From: Bolinopsis microptera
Taxonomy: Eukaryota; Ctenophora; Tentaculata; Lobata; Bolinopsidae
Assembly (NCBI RefSeq): GCF_026151205.1
Contig: NC_087080.1
Coordinates: forward strand, 8,645,720 to 8,709,719
DNA length: 64,000 bases
Direction of reading: 5' to 3'
Shown: positions 46,042 through 57,000 of the stretch, in pieces
How the letters are laid out: each line of letters starts with the position of its first letter
Position numbering within the stretch: the first letter of the stretch is position 1
The notes under the pieces: generated by a model
What the model saw: the letters and a program-made list of their open reading frames with translations, nothing else
Databases searched by the model: none
What the model was told of the DNA's origin: nothing
Program-made: the position numbers and the translations under genes

Positions 46042-49000
46042 CTAGAAAATTTTCGCCACTTCAGTAGATATTGGGTCGGCAATTTGGTGAGTGAGTGATG
46101 AAATGGTTTGGTCTGTGACTGAGTGAGGGGCGATGTGAAAGTTGTGGTTAGTCCAGGTGTTATTATTGTTGATGGATTGGAATCCCAGGATGATACTTTT
46201 ACAGCGTAATTTAACCAAAGATACAGAGGTAGTGAGGATTTCCCCATTCTCATTTAGAATCCGTTTATGTATGCTATTCCACAATTTGGAGGCTATATAA
46301 AGAAAAGTGTTGGTTTTTCTTGGGAGGATTATGACATTGCTTGTATCACGTTTTGATGAGTCTATAGTACAATACAACGAGTATGGAGTGCGAAATTTCA
46401 TAATTCGAAATATCTCAGATATACAGTGGTATTTGTACAAGTTTTGAACAGTAAGCAATTTTAGTCGATTAAAAATAGGCTTGGTGTGCTCTTTTTCGAA
46501 AAAAGCAGCTCCTAACCTCTGTTTTGTATAGGGTCTGGCTCGTGCACAAGTGGCATGTTTGTCGAGGTATGCATTTAAGTCTCCAAAAAGGATTCTTATA
46601 CAACGTTTCTGAGTTATGAACAGCTTATCGTTTGGTTGGTCTTTGAGGGCTGAGCCCCAAACACTTATTCCGTAAGCAAGATGTGATTCCAATAATGCAG
46701 AGTATATTTTTTGGTGGTGTTCCCCTGGAACTGAATGTTTAATCCTGTTAAGTGCTCCTGTAGTGGATCTAATTTTTTTTCTTAGATATTCTATATGTGG
46801 GCCCCAGCTAAGTTTTTCATCAATTACTACTCCAAGAAATTTGGTGTTGCTAACCTTGACAATTTTGTGTCCATTTATAAATATTCCTTGTGATTTGTCA
46901 TATTCATTGGCATATGGCCTAACCCTGGCGCAGGTTTCATCAGATTCGTATGCAGGTAGAAACTGTATGTAGCAGCATTTAGACATATTTATATGTAAGA
47001 GATTACTTCTCATGAATTTGCATACGAAATCAAGAACTTTATTGGCCTTCAAGTATGTTGCTTCTTTGGACGGTCCAGTGATAAATATATTTGTGTCATC
47101 AGCATAGAGCACAAATTTGCATTCATCGCCTTTGTAACAGTTTATTATGTCGTTCATATATAATAAGAAAAGTAGAGGGCCTAGTATGGAACCTTGGGGA
47201 ACTCCATATTTTACATTCATAGTCTCTGATGTAGTGTTGAGAAATGAAACATACTGTGATCTATCGGATAAATAGCTTTTTAGAAGTCCTAGAGCTAGAC
47301 CTCTAACCCCATAATTTTCCAGTTTCCTCAGGAGGATGCCATGGTCAAGAGTATCAAAAGCTTTGCTTAGGTCAATAAAGATTCCTAGAACATGATTACC
47401 ACTGGATGTTGATGTTGTGATTGAATCAACTGATTTGTGGAGTGCATGTGAGGTTGAGTGGCCTTTTCGAAAACCAAATTGTTCATTACTGAGAATGTCA
47501 TTAGCAGTGAAAAAGGTATAAAGCCGTTTGTATATTATTTTTTCAAATATTTTACCAAAGATTGGCAATATTGACACAGGTCTATAATTTTCAATATTTT
47601 CTTTATTATATCTTTTTTATGGATAGGAGTTACTTTGCCTATTTTGAATATGGATGGGAACGTGCCTTTTTGAATACATGTATTATACAAATTTGCTAAT
47701 ATGTTGGATAAGAGATGAGCCGGTTTCTTGATAACTGCTATTGGTATATCACTGGCTTTTCCGTTAACGAATTCTTGAATTATTTCAAGAATCTCCTCAG
47801 GATGAGTTTCTTCTAGATGTATTGAACTGTTGACTGATTTCGACATAAACTCAACAAATGATTGCATTGGTTGGATAGACAGTTGGTTCTCGGACAAAAC
47901 CTTCTCATTTAAATTACTAGCTAAAGATGTAAAGTAACTATTGAATTTGTTTGCAATTGTCCGCCTACAAATTACTCTAGTTCCATCTATAATGAAGTCA
48001 TCTTTTAGCTGATTCTTCTTTTTGCCACGAAGCTCGTTAATTATTTGCCAGGTTTTTTTTGGAGTTATGGCTATTTTTCTCAAACTTTTCAGCATAATAC
48101 CTGGTTTTGGCAGTTTTTGTGGCAATTTTAAGATATTTTGAGTAGTCCTTGTAAACATTATGTTTTTCCAGATCCCCATCTGGAATTAACAATGTTTTTG
48201 TTTTTTTCCATTCAAAATAAAGTCTGGCTTTTTTCTCCACAGAGTTGATAAGGCCGTTTGTGATCCATGGATTTGTTATATTATTTCGTTTGGTGGTTTT
48301 TGGTGAAGCCAATTTGCAAGATACAGGGTGAGTTGAAAATAGTGTGTGGAAAGTAAAAATCGATAATTTTTTTATGAAGGAGCAAATTTTGAAAGGTGAA
48401 TTGCTATCAGTTCATAAACTTAACATATTTCATTCTTGCCTCTCATTTGATTCTAATTCATAATTTGGTTGATTTTTGGCAGTTTTCCAAAAAATCTTAA
48501 ATTCGTCCTAATGGGGTTCTCAAATCGTGTGCCCTGGAAATCGAGTCTAAAAATCTATATTCTCCTACATTTTTAAAGCAATCACCCTGAAACTTTCAGG
48601 GTATGTTCTAGGGATCATTTAAAAGAGATGAGCCAGACAAAATTTTGAGATATGCATTTTGAAAATTTTTATTCGATTTTGAAAGTCGTTGATCTCAAAA
48701 AATCATCAAAAAACAAGGTCCAAGATTTTCAAAATCGAATAAAATTTTTTGAAGGCCTATCTAAAAATTCTGTCTGGCTCATCTCTTCTAAATGATCCTT
48801 AGAACATATACTGAAAGTTTCAGGGTGATTACTCAAAAAATGTAGGAGAAAATAGATTTTTAGACTCGATTTTCAGGGCACGCGATCAAAAATCGCTCGC
48901 GCAATACAATTACCACACATGCGCTGACCTTTGACCGGCAATAATTTCGGCTAGGAACGATATTTTTCCACGGCATCAAAAGCATCTGATAGGTATTACT

Positions 49001-50525
49001 CCCTTCTATCAGAAACAACTAACTAAAAAGTCGATTTGGAGAAAATTTCCATGAAGACCCCCCTGCCCCCATAATACAGTCAAGTCGGCTATAGACAATT
49101 GTCTTACACGTTATCAATATGTCCTAGCTAATAAAGGACGATGGGTTGAGCAAATTATTAATTATTAAGTATTTTAATTGTATTATCATAAAAAGTATAT
49201 ATTTTCATTACCTAAATATGCAAAAATTAAGTGGAAATTTCATTTGTCAAAAAAATTAGAGCCATTTACTTTCCACACACTATTTTCAACTCACCCTGTA
49301 TATCTATCTTTTCTTGAAACAGATCCATGAAGGATTCAAAAGAGTCACATCTGTGGTAGAATGTATCTATGTCGTTTTCAATTTCTTCACAGAGCTTATC
49401 AAGGTTTGCATTACTATAGTTATAATAAATGGTTGTTTTTTCAGGTGATTTATTCTGTTCCGAACTAGTATCAGAATTCATTACTTGAAGGCAGAAAATG
49501 GGCTGGTGATGTGAAGCACTATCCTGAATTACTCCAGATATAGTTGATGAGTGAATGTCATTAGTGTGTATGTTATCAATGCACGTTTTTGAGCAGTGGG
49601 GCATTTGGTGTGTGGGAATGGATATTGTGGGCGTGAACCCGTGACTATAAATAACTTCTTCGAATATATCTTCATCTGGGCCTGATAAATTGGTTATGTT
49701 AACATTGAAGTCCCCTAATATGTATGCTTTATGTCCTTTCAGTGCAGTAAGAACTTCTTTATACTGTGCATTGAAGTTAGCAAGTGGATTGCTTGGTGAG
49801 CGGTATACAACTCCAACTGTTACTGGTTCTGGAGCATTACTTATTGTTACGAATAGGGACTCAAATTGCTCTGTACAAACAGATAACTTTTCAATCACAC
49901 TAAAGTTAAAGGAGTTGTGAATGTAGAGAGAAACTCCACTTCCTTTACTTTTTACCTGTTGTGTCTTATTAGAAACGAAGCGTTTTTGGTAACATGAAGT
50001 ATAGTCTTTAATTTGGTACAGCTGACTATTACAGGGATCAATGTTTGTTTCTGCTAAACCTATCACAGAAAATTTGTGGTCTATGCAGGCTAATTCTAAG
50101 GCCAATTTGTCAAAGTTAGTACCATTTCCATCAATATTTCGAAAGTAGTGTGAGAAAATGCGCTTTGATGTTGTTTGAGGAATCTGCTTTATGAGGTTGT
50201 TGAAGTTTTTAGTAGAATATGATTGACAGTTCTCAAGAGTTTTTGAGATTGTACCTATTGAGTCTATATAGTCGTGAGGTTCATTGTCAAGTAGTTCGTT
50301 GTTTGAAAAGTGAGGTGCTTGATAGAATGGATTATAACGAATTATATCATGATTTTGAATACAATTTGAGCAGTAAGTTTTTTCTCTAAAAGTGGCAATG
50401 TTTTCCTGTGTTTTACATCTCTTGTGAATGATGCAATCACACTTATTGCAATTTATAAATGGGTGTCCAGCACGAATAGGTTTGCTGCAGCAGATACAGT
50501 TCTCACATATATTTGTTCTATTCAT
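46042..50525 (-). pseudogene. LINE-B ORF2: zinc finger, endonuclease, RT (broken)
   Basis: The N-terminus has a PHD/RING-like Cys-His cluster (NICENCICC, CNKCDCIIHKRCK, YCSNC). An APE endonuclease follows (GLAETNIDP, KGSGVSLYIH, GVVYRSPSNP, ILGDFNVNI, SASHHQPIF). A TA-flanked MITE (48,324-49,298) interrupts between endonuclease and RT; without it the frame would be continuous there. The RT portion is in three frames: breaks are near the eight-T run at 48,053-48,060 and between about 47,577 and 47,620. The catalytic LYADD is at about 47,100. The end is the KLWNSIHKRILNENG tail. Inactive in this copy. Confidence 0.9.
48324..49298. mobile_element. 975-bp foldback MITE in LINE-B ORF2
   Basis: The ends CAGGGTGAGTTGAAAATAGT and its reverse complement (at least 33 bp) are flanked by TA on both sides (48,322-48,323 and 49,299-49,300), as in Tc1/mariner-type elements. 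The interior (about 48,530-48,895) is a second, larger palindrome pivoting near 48,712: CGAGTCTAAAAATCTATATT is mirrored by a near-complement about 340 bp later, and AGATGAGCCAGACA by TGTCTGGCTCATCT. No coding capacity. Confidence 0.92.
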
Positions 50526-51988
50526 GGTTTCGGAGCTCTTTGAACACGTGAATTGAACATCCCAACTTTACTCCTAGCAATATCACTAAATTGGCGCCCA
50601 TCTATTGGATTGCGCTGTATTTTATCCACTATTAGCCTAGACAACTTAAAGATACCAGTAGACCCAAGATGGATGGCATCACTTTTATCCTTGAAACGAC
50701 CGAACTGGTCAGCTAGTTTACCATCTTTATCGACAAATTCATTAAAATCTAGAGTTCCCACCCTTGGGTTCATGTCAACATATTGAAATATAAGTTTGTT
50801 AAAATATAATGCTTTCTCGTTCAACCAGCCAAACTTAGTGGGTAGTACTGGCGAAACGGTAACCTTGGAGTATGGACATTTACGACATATATCATCAAGT
50901 TTTACCTTGAGATCACTGGCACACTGCTCAATATTTGAGCTCCGTTTCTTAATATCATTTACTCCACAATGAATAAAAATATTTCTGTAACCTTCACACA
51001 AACTTGGGTTAATCATATCAATAGTAAAACATTCTACCCTTTTCCCTGGCATTCTTTGACCAAAACGTCCTTTCCCACTACCGAATTTCAAGAATCTGGT
51101 GTTGGAGTCTCCTAGTATTATTGTTGCATTTTCGTTGTTAGATGTAACATAACGAAATGTAACACTATATCTTTTCTCACGTGTGGTTGGAGATTGATCT
51201 ATTTGATGTTGCCAAACAGACTGAGATTGCTTACTCATAACATATAGACTTTTTCCAGTAGCCGATACAGTTTTGGTTTCAGATCCTTCGATTTTACTGA
51301 ATAGAACATCACAGGTACTGCCTAGTGATATAGTGAAGATGTTACTATCAAACATTAGTGAGGCTTCGTTGTCCGAATGCTTCGGCAGCTTTGATTTCTC
51401 GTCAAGGTAGCGATTCACTAAACACTGATTAATGACACTTTCAGGGAATTTGGCCTGGATGAGCGAAACAAGTTCAGTTAGGGGTTCAGGGATGTTTTTG
51501 GATATAGGTTTTGCAGCTTTGGCTCCTGGATAGTTGTATTCATCCCCAAAGCTTATGACACCATGTCCTCTCTCTGAGTTTGCATCAAACTGTTCACTGA
51601 ATGTGTCAAGGTATTCAGTGAGTTTATCCGAAAGTTCTTGGTCAACAAAATCTGGTGTTAATGACTCAATGTGACCAATGGAGGTGTCTATAGGATTTTG
51701 CACTGTATGTAAGTCAATCTTAGGATCTGGTTTTTCGATATTGATATTAGGAAGGCCTATTGGGAAAGAAGGAAATGCAGTGTTACGTGGTACATCTGGA
51801 GTTGACATATCTGATGGTTTCATGTACTGATCAATGGAGAGAGTCAGGGTGTTAAGCTGGCCACTGATTGATTTGAGAGTGTCATTGTGCACCTTATCTC
51901 TCTTAAGAATGCTATTTTGAATAGCCTGAAGGGATTCATGGAGGGTAGCATTTCCAGAAATGGAGTCAGCAGCTACGGAAGCAGCTAC
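50522..51988 (-). CDS. LINE-B ORF1: AlkB-like plus SGNH-like fusion (5'-truncated)
   Basis: About 490 residues are open, overlapping ORF2 by the four bases ATGA (50,522-50,525). An N-terminal region (about residues 1-160) of low complexity with helical stretches comes first. The AlkB-like domain (about 165-285) has LPKHSDNEASL (HxD), WQHQI (distal His) and R-x5-R in KRYSVTFRYV. The SGNH-like domain (about 300-470) has block I ILGDSNTRF, block III HCGVNDIKK and block V DAIHLGSTG, so the Ser-Asp-His triad appears complete, unlike in LINE-A. SGNH (esterase) domains are known in ORF1 of CR1-like LINEs; coupling to AlkB is the unusual part. The frame runs on to an ATG at 52,024 that lies in LINE-A sequence. 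Confidence 0.88.
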   Translation of the reverse strand, partial: VAASVAADSISGNATLHESLQAIQNSILKRDKVHNDTLKSISGQLNTLTLSIDQYMKPSDMSTPDVPRNTAFPSFPIGLPNINIEKPDPKIDLHTVQNPIDTSIGHIESLTPDFVDQELSDKLTEYLDTFSEQFDANSERGHGVISFGDEYNYPGAKAAKPISKNIPEPLTELVSLIQAKFPESVINQCLVNRYLDEKSKLPKHSDNEASLMFDSNIFTISLGSTCDVLFSKIEGSETKTVSATGKSLYVMSKQSQSVWQHQIDQSPTTREKRYSVTFRYVTSNNENATIILGDSNTRFLKFGSGKGRFGQRMPGKRVECFTIDMINPSLCEGYRNIFIHCGVNDIKKRSSNIEQCASDLKVKLDDICRKCPYSKVTVSPVLPTKFGWLNEKALYFNKLIFQYVDMNPRVGTLDFNEFVDKDGKLADQFGRFKDKSDAIHLGSTGIFKLSRLIVDKIQRNPIDGRQFSDIARSKVGMFNSRVQRAPKP

Positions 51989-51994
51989 GGAAGC

Positions 51995-52470
51995 CTCCAT
52001 TGTAGGCATATGGGAAATCCCCATAGTATGCTACAGCCCTATTGTTAAACGTTTGTGTGTATTGTGTTTCCATATCCAACTTGAGAGTATCAACAAACCT
52101 GAATACACCTCGACTCAAATCATGATATGGATTGATGGACTTACCCACAACGTTAACACTGGTTGAAGATTGTTTGTTAACATCAGAAGAATTCACAAGA
52201 GATGGGTTGCTATTAAGTACGTTCAGTCACACTGCTAACTTCACAGTTTTGAGTTTCTGATTCATGTTCAGAGATAAGAACATTGTCCCCGCAAGAGAAT
52301 GGAACCGCAATTTTGTCATGGCCTTAGCCTTGGGTAAGTTTGGTTAGACGAGCAATTTGTCTCCTCAAATTGTCGTTTTCAAGACTTAGTGATACACAGG
52401 TAGAACATTTTCCTTTTGCACTGTTAGGTCTGTCACGAAGGCTGTAATTTCTGATTGGGATACCGGACAT
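51995..52470 (-). pseudogene. LINE-A ORF1, N-terminal part
   Basis: From ATG at 52,470: a short N-terminus with a CSTC pair and a coiled-coil-like stretch (LENDNLRRQIARLTKL), then a TAA at 52,324-52,326. The same frame stays open after the stop until a +/-1 shift near 52,210. The last 60 codons end in RAVAYYGDFPYAYNGG, the expected start of an AlkB-like domain, exactly at the LINE-B insertion. The protein continues at 45,504. Confidence 0.8.
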
Positions 52471-52500
52471 AGTTCAAATAAACACAATAATGCAAAGAAT

Positions 52501-53699
52501 TCAGGATAGAGTCTAAAATTAGAGTCTAAAAATTATTTAGTTGTTGATTACAGTACCTTTGCAGCAATTCAGAAAATGGGAATGAGTGGTGTCTGATATT
52601 CTTTAGGTGATAGATGGGTGATAGGTGATAGATGGGAGTTAACAGCTCTTAAAAACGATGTCTGATAGTCTTTAGGATGTCTTTAAATAAACTATTGTGC
52701 AACAACCATCTACATCGACATACAACCTGTAATGGTTGCTACATTTGATTGAGGTGTTAATTCCCACTAGGGGTCCTCAAATTATTTGTTATATAGTAGT
52801 GTTGAAAGTATCAAAACTTAGAAATATGTAATACATGTAATCGTTTACACTTACTTTCTATTGGTTGTGGGTATTTAAAATAAAATCCTTGTTTGACTTA
52901 AAATCCTTGTTTCGCTAAACCAGCCCTAAGTACATTTTCCTTATTTCCTTCGGAAACTTGTTCGGCAATTTTTACTTTTGAATTATTCAGGTAACCATGC
53001 ATGTGTAATGTGTATCTTCAGGCTATTTCAGCAATTATGGTTACTAAATTATTCTACCAATATTTGAGATAGGGAATATATTGATCTTTTGAAGGGTTGT
53101 TTTTATATATGGTCATTGTGACAATTATGTGTATATTGTTTGAATAATTTTACTATTATGGTTACTGAAGGTGAAACAAGTTGACTGATTGGGCAATTGT
53201 TTATTGGACGCATATTACATGTGAGGAAAGTTAAGTTTTCCTTCTAGCATCTGATTTGCTAACAAGTTTATAGAAAGACAAAACTTTTGTAACTTTGGAG
53301 GTAATGTAAAAGCTTCTGTCACTGTCTTCAGGTGGAGACAAAGGATTGAGATTTTAAAACTATGAATTCTTAATTGAAGACTTACAACCATGTTTTAATT
53401 TTGTAATTTTACATTTGATTATTATACTAGTGTAACCTGTGCCTACAGCCGGGACTTCAATATCGCAGTTGAAATGTTTAAGTATAAACCCGTTTTTTAT
53501 GTTTGAAAACATGCATTACATTTTCGTAGTAAATTTTGTGCACCAGCTAGGCTGGTTGTTCTTATAATGCACATTAAATGAAATGATTAGAATATATTCA
53601 TTCTTGACTCGAATGGTTACTGAAATGTAAAGTAAAATAGCTAAAATTTTTACCTCTGATATTAGGTGTTTCATCCTAAGTTCCAGGTTTTCGCTTCAA
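52501..53699. other. Spacer between LINE-A and the vasculin gene
   Basis: May contain the LINE-A 5' UTR in its first part (GATAGATGGGTGATAGGTGATAGATGGGAG, split as a short direct repeat at about 52,610-52,640). The rest is AT-rich with no gene seen; it should hold the vasculin promoter. No TATA box that I would defend. Confidence 0.4.
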
Positions 53700-54010
53700 C
53701 CGGCAGCGCCATTTAGCAGCTTCACTTCGCACAACAACCCTCCCTCTCATCAGACTTCATTATTCATCTATCCTACGTGAACCTTTTCTCTCGATCATGT
53801 AAAATAAGCTAACAAAAACAACACTTCTTTCAATTTGGTGAGTTTCGGATATTTGTTGTTAATATGAATTTAAAATTGTACAGTAACATTCCTTTCATGT
53901 AAAATATGTTTTGCTTGCTTTTCACTACTTTTAAGAAAATGTATTTTTCTGCTTGATTTCTTCGCTAAATTAAACTAAATTCTTTCAGATTTTGTAAATC
54001 GCAACTTTTA

Positions 54011-57000
54011 ATGTCTGTTCAAAATCCACATCACTTCTCACCACTCTGGTTATTCAACAACTCTAAGGTTAGTTTATGTAAATTATATTATATGCTTACA
54101 GTTTATAATCTTATTAAATATCTTAGTCGATTTGTAACAAATCTGGCGATTACCTTAATTGTTTAATTAATACACTTCATTAAAGTTCATCGTAATCGAA
54201 TCATAAGCCTAGTATAGAATGTAATCGATGATATCTGATACAGTTCAAATTATATCACTAATATTGATATTATTCTTGGCCAATCACATGAGCAGATACT
54301 ATGTTTAGGGAGTCAAGCCAAAATATACAACCATAGCATGTATTTATAGACTTATTAATCCAATGAAAATTAAATGATTTTATAACGAGTACCTTTTTTC
54401 TTATACAAGATAACGCTGTTATCTTATCTGTCATTAGACTCTACCAGTTATGATAATTTTAAATTAAGTGCATTATTAGTGCAATTAATATTGTTGCCTG
54501 TTGGCTACAAATTCACTGATGATCGCAATGTAATAGAATAACGCCATTGTACGATTTTACCAATGCGATATCGGTCAGGCTCTAATATCCATACACCACC
54601 TTTTTCACAGTCAACTTGCAGCTGTTTGAATTTATGAGGGGCATGTTTACAAAACTTAAGACTTATCATTTCCAACACTGAACAACAATTTCCGCTTTTG
54701 GCAATATCTTGTGTCCTTGAACTGAAGGCTGTCACGTGTCAGATAAACATTGCCTCCCCTCTAATATCTGTGCTCTTAATAATGCTCTACTTATGTTATG
54801 TTGCCAGAATGATGGAATTATTTCTCTCTCGTCTTGGTGAACCTATAAAAAAGTAATCTACTCCCAAAATTGAACTTATGGTTTGGGTTGATGTTTGCAG
54901 ACAGTGTGCAAGCACAGATTGAATTGTGGTCATGATTAAGGGAATAATCAATAAGGGTTAGGTTATAAAAGTTTTAAACCTACGAATTCCTATGAAAGTG
55001 TGGGTTTGAATTATTTATATCACTATGGTAATGTTGAATTATTTATATCACTATGACCATATATGGTAATGTTGATGTTCGTTTCAGCAGCTCAACGGGC
55101 AGAGAGCTAGCAAGTCTGGCTTTGCTACTCTTAATGGAGGTACGTTTTATTATTTATTTATTATTTTCATATTTATATACTGGACTTCAGATAGGCCCAC
55201 CTTTTTTAGACCCTGATTGAACTGCTTTTTAATTATCTAGGTAATTAAATCTCAGAGGCCAAGTTGTCTGCAAGCCCGACCAATCATGTATAATATTTGT
55301 TACCAATTGTAATTTGCCTATTAAAACCAATTAAATTAATGGACGTTACTTTTCCCGCGAGGTTTTGTAAATTAGGAAGGATAACTGAAGGTTCATGTAA
55401 TTTCTGTCATCATCATTATTTTAGGGGGCCACAGGGTTTATCTTGAAAGGTTTCACTCTGTTCTATTTTATTCTTTTCACGAATATTGGGTGTATGTTCC
55501 CAGGGGAACCGAATCGTTTCCAAAGATGTTCTGTTAAATAAGTCTGCGGTTACCAATTACTATACCATTTTTAATTATATGGTGGTTTGTACCGATGTAT
55601 AAATTTTAGAAGTAATAGAGAATGTAAGTAGCCGTCAAAAATGGTTTCCACTCAAGAGATAACGCTGAAAATCATTTCAAAGTACAACTACAAGTAAAGG
55701 GTATTTTATCCAAATGTATCAGTAAAATAAACAAGTTCCACAGTTTCTTTAAAACTATCACATCAAAGATTGGCCTGGAATCTGGATAAATTAAACCCGA
55801 AACTTTACAAATCTTAGCTTCTTCAGAGTTCTAGTCCCCAGTATTAGTGATCCATCTGAATTTTAAAATAATCGTATCGAATATAAACTAGATACCTGAA
55901 ACTAACGCAACAGTTTTGATTACAAATTAAAACTGCCGGGCTATTACAAAAAAAATAGTGACCAGATGACAATAAGATGATCGCTATGAATTTAAAATTT
56001 CCGCAAAGCTGTTCGATACTGTAAACACTTTAGCACAGCTGTTTTTATTAATTTTTCTTCTCGATTGTTCTAGACCGTGTTCCAACTCGTGTCGGCGTAA
56101 CATTCCTTTTATTTAACAACTGCGATCTTCTGAAATCAATTCCCCACCTTGACTCATTGTTTATAAACAATAAATAAATACATTATTCGGATGACAGATT
56201 ATATCACAGATCAGTGATAAGATACAGTGAATCTTCTGCAACGCTTGCAGTTCCAACTATTCAAAATGTCAAAATAAATCTGAAAACCATCATTATAGGC
56301 CGACGTTGTTCTGATTTGGTCCGAGCAACGAATATCCCTTCCAAACTGGCCTTGCTCTTATTGTTAATATTATGAACACTTGCTGAGAACTATTTGTCTA
56401 TAACTATGTATCTTCCCAAGAACTATATATATAGCAACTTTACACATGTGGGCACATTGCTATTATTAGGCCCTGTTGTGCGAAACGTTAGCTCCAATGT
56501 GGCGATTCAGTCATTGGTTGGAATGCTTGTGGCCCCCATATTCTAGGGAGAGCAGCTCAGACGGGATCTGTACTACTAATACTAGGTCGGAAATAAGCCT
56601 GATCTACGCCAGATAACCCCCTCTTTATATCCCTGTCCCGCATCAGGGTTCGCAGTTCCTCTTTAGAGTTTGTCCCAACTTCCTTCAGTAACATAGACAA
56701 ATAGCTTCGTCTCGGTCAGCCTTGCTGTGCTCTACCATGCAAAGGCTCCCATAAGACTAAATCACTGGCCAGTAGCTCAGGTCTCAAGATGTCTGATGCA
56801 GTGTCCCCAGTCCCGCCATTTTTAATCTCCTGCTTCGTAACTTGTTTGATAGACTTGGTAAGTTGGTAGGCTACCATAAAAAGTAACATTGCTAACCTTG
56901 TCCTTCCATGAGACCCAGCACCATAGGCAACATCTTTGTGTATGTCCCGTCCAAACCTTTCTCTTGAGCTTTTGTCAGTGTCCAGGTTTCTGATCCGTAG

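Larger units (their letters stand above)
45505..51988 (-). mobile_element. LINE-B, inserted in LINE-A ORF1
   Basis: CR1/jockey-like LINE on the minus strand. GGAAGC lies on both sides (45,499-45,504 and 51,989-51,994). Across the junctions the LINE-A frame resumes exactly after one copy of the repeat, which proves the nesting. The 5' end appears truncated within the ORF1 N-terminus, because the apparent ATG at 52,024 belongs to LINE-A sequence. The 3' end is a repeated TTTGTTGTTTTCTTG tail preceded by (ATT)n. A 975-bp MITE and two frameshifts disrupt ORF2. A 5'-truncated sister copy lies at 23.35 kb. Confidence 0.9.
40335..52500 (-). mobile_element. LINE-A, near full-length, with LINE-B nested in it
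   Basis: CR1/jockey-like non-LTR retrotransposon on the minus strand. Order in its own direction: ORF1 N-terminal part (52,470 to 51,995), nested LINE-B (51,988-45,505), ORF1 remainder (45,504 to 44,366), a 135-nt spacer, ORF2 (44,230 to 41,252), a 3' UTR of about 900 bp, and a poly(A) of 20 (the T run at 40,335-40,354). The 5' boundary is not clear; about 52,500 or somewhat above. Without LINE-B it would be about 5.7 kb. ORF2 is intact, so the copy is fairly young. Confidence 0.88.

Noticed and set aside
52025-52166. Plus-strand frame and an ATG at 52,024 as the true start of LINE-B ORF1
   Set aside because: The ATG lies outside the GGAAGC target duplication, in LINE-A sequence, so it cannot be the native LINE-B start.
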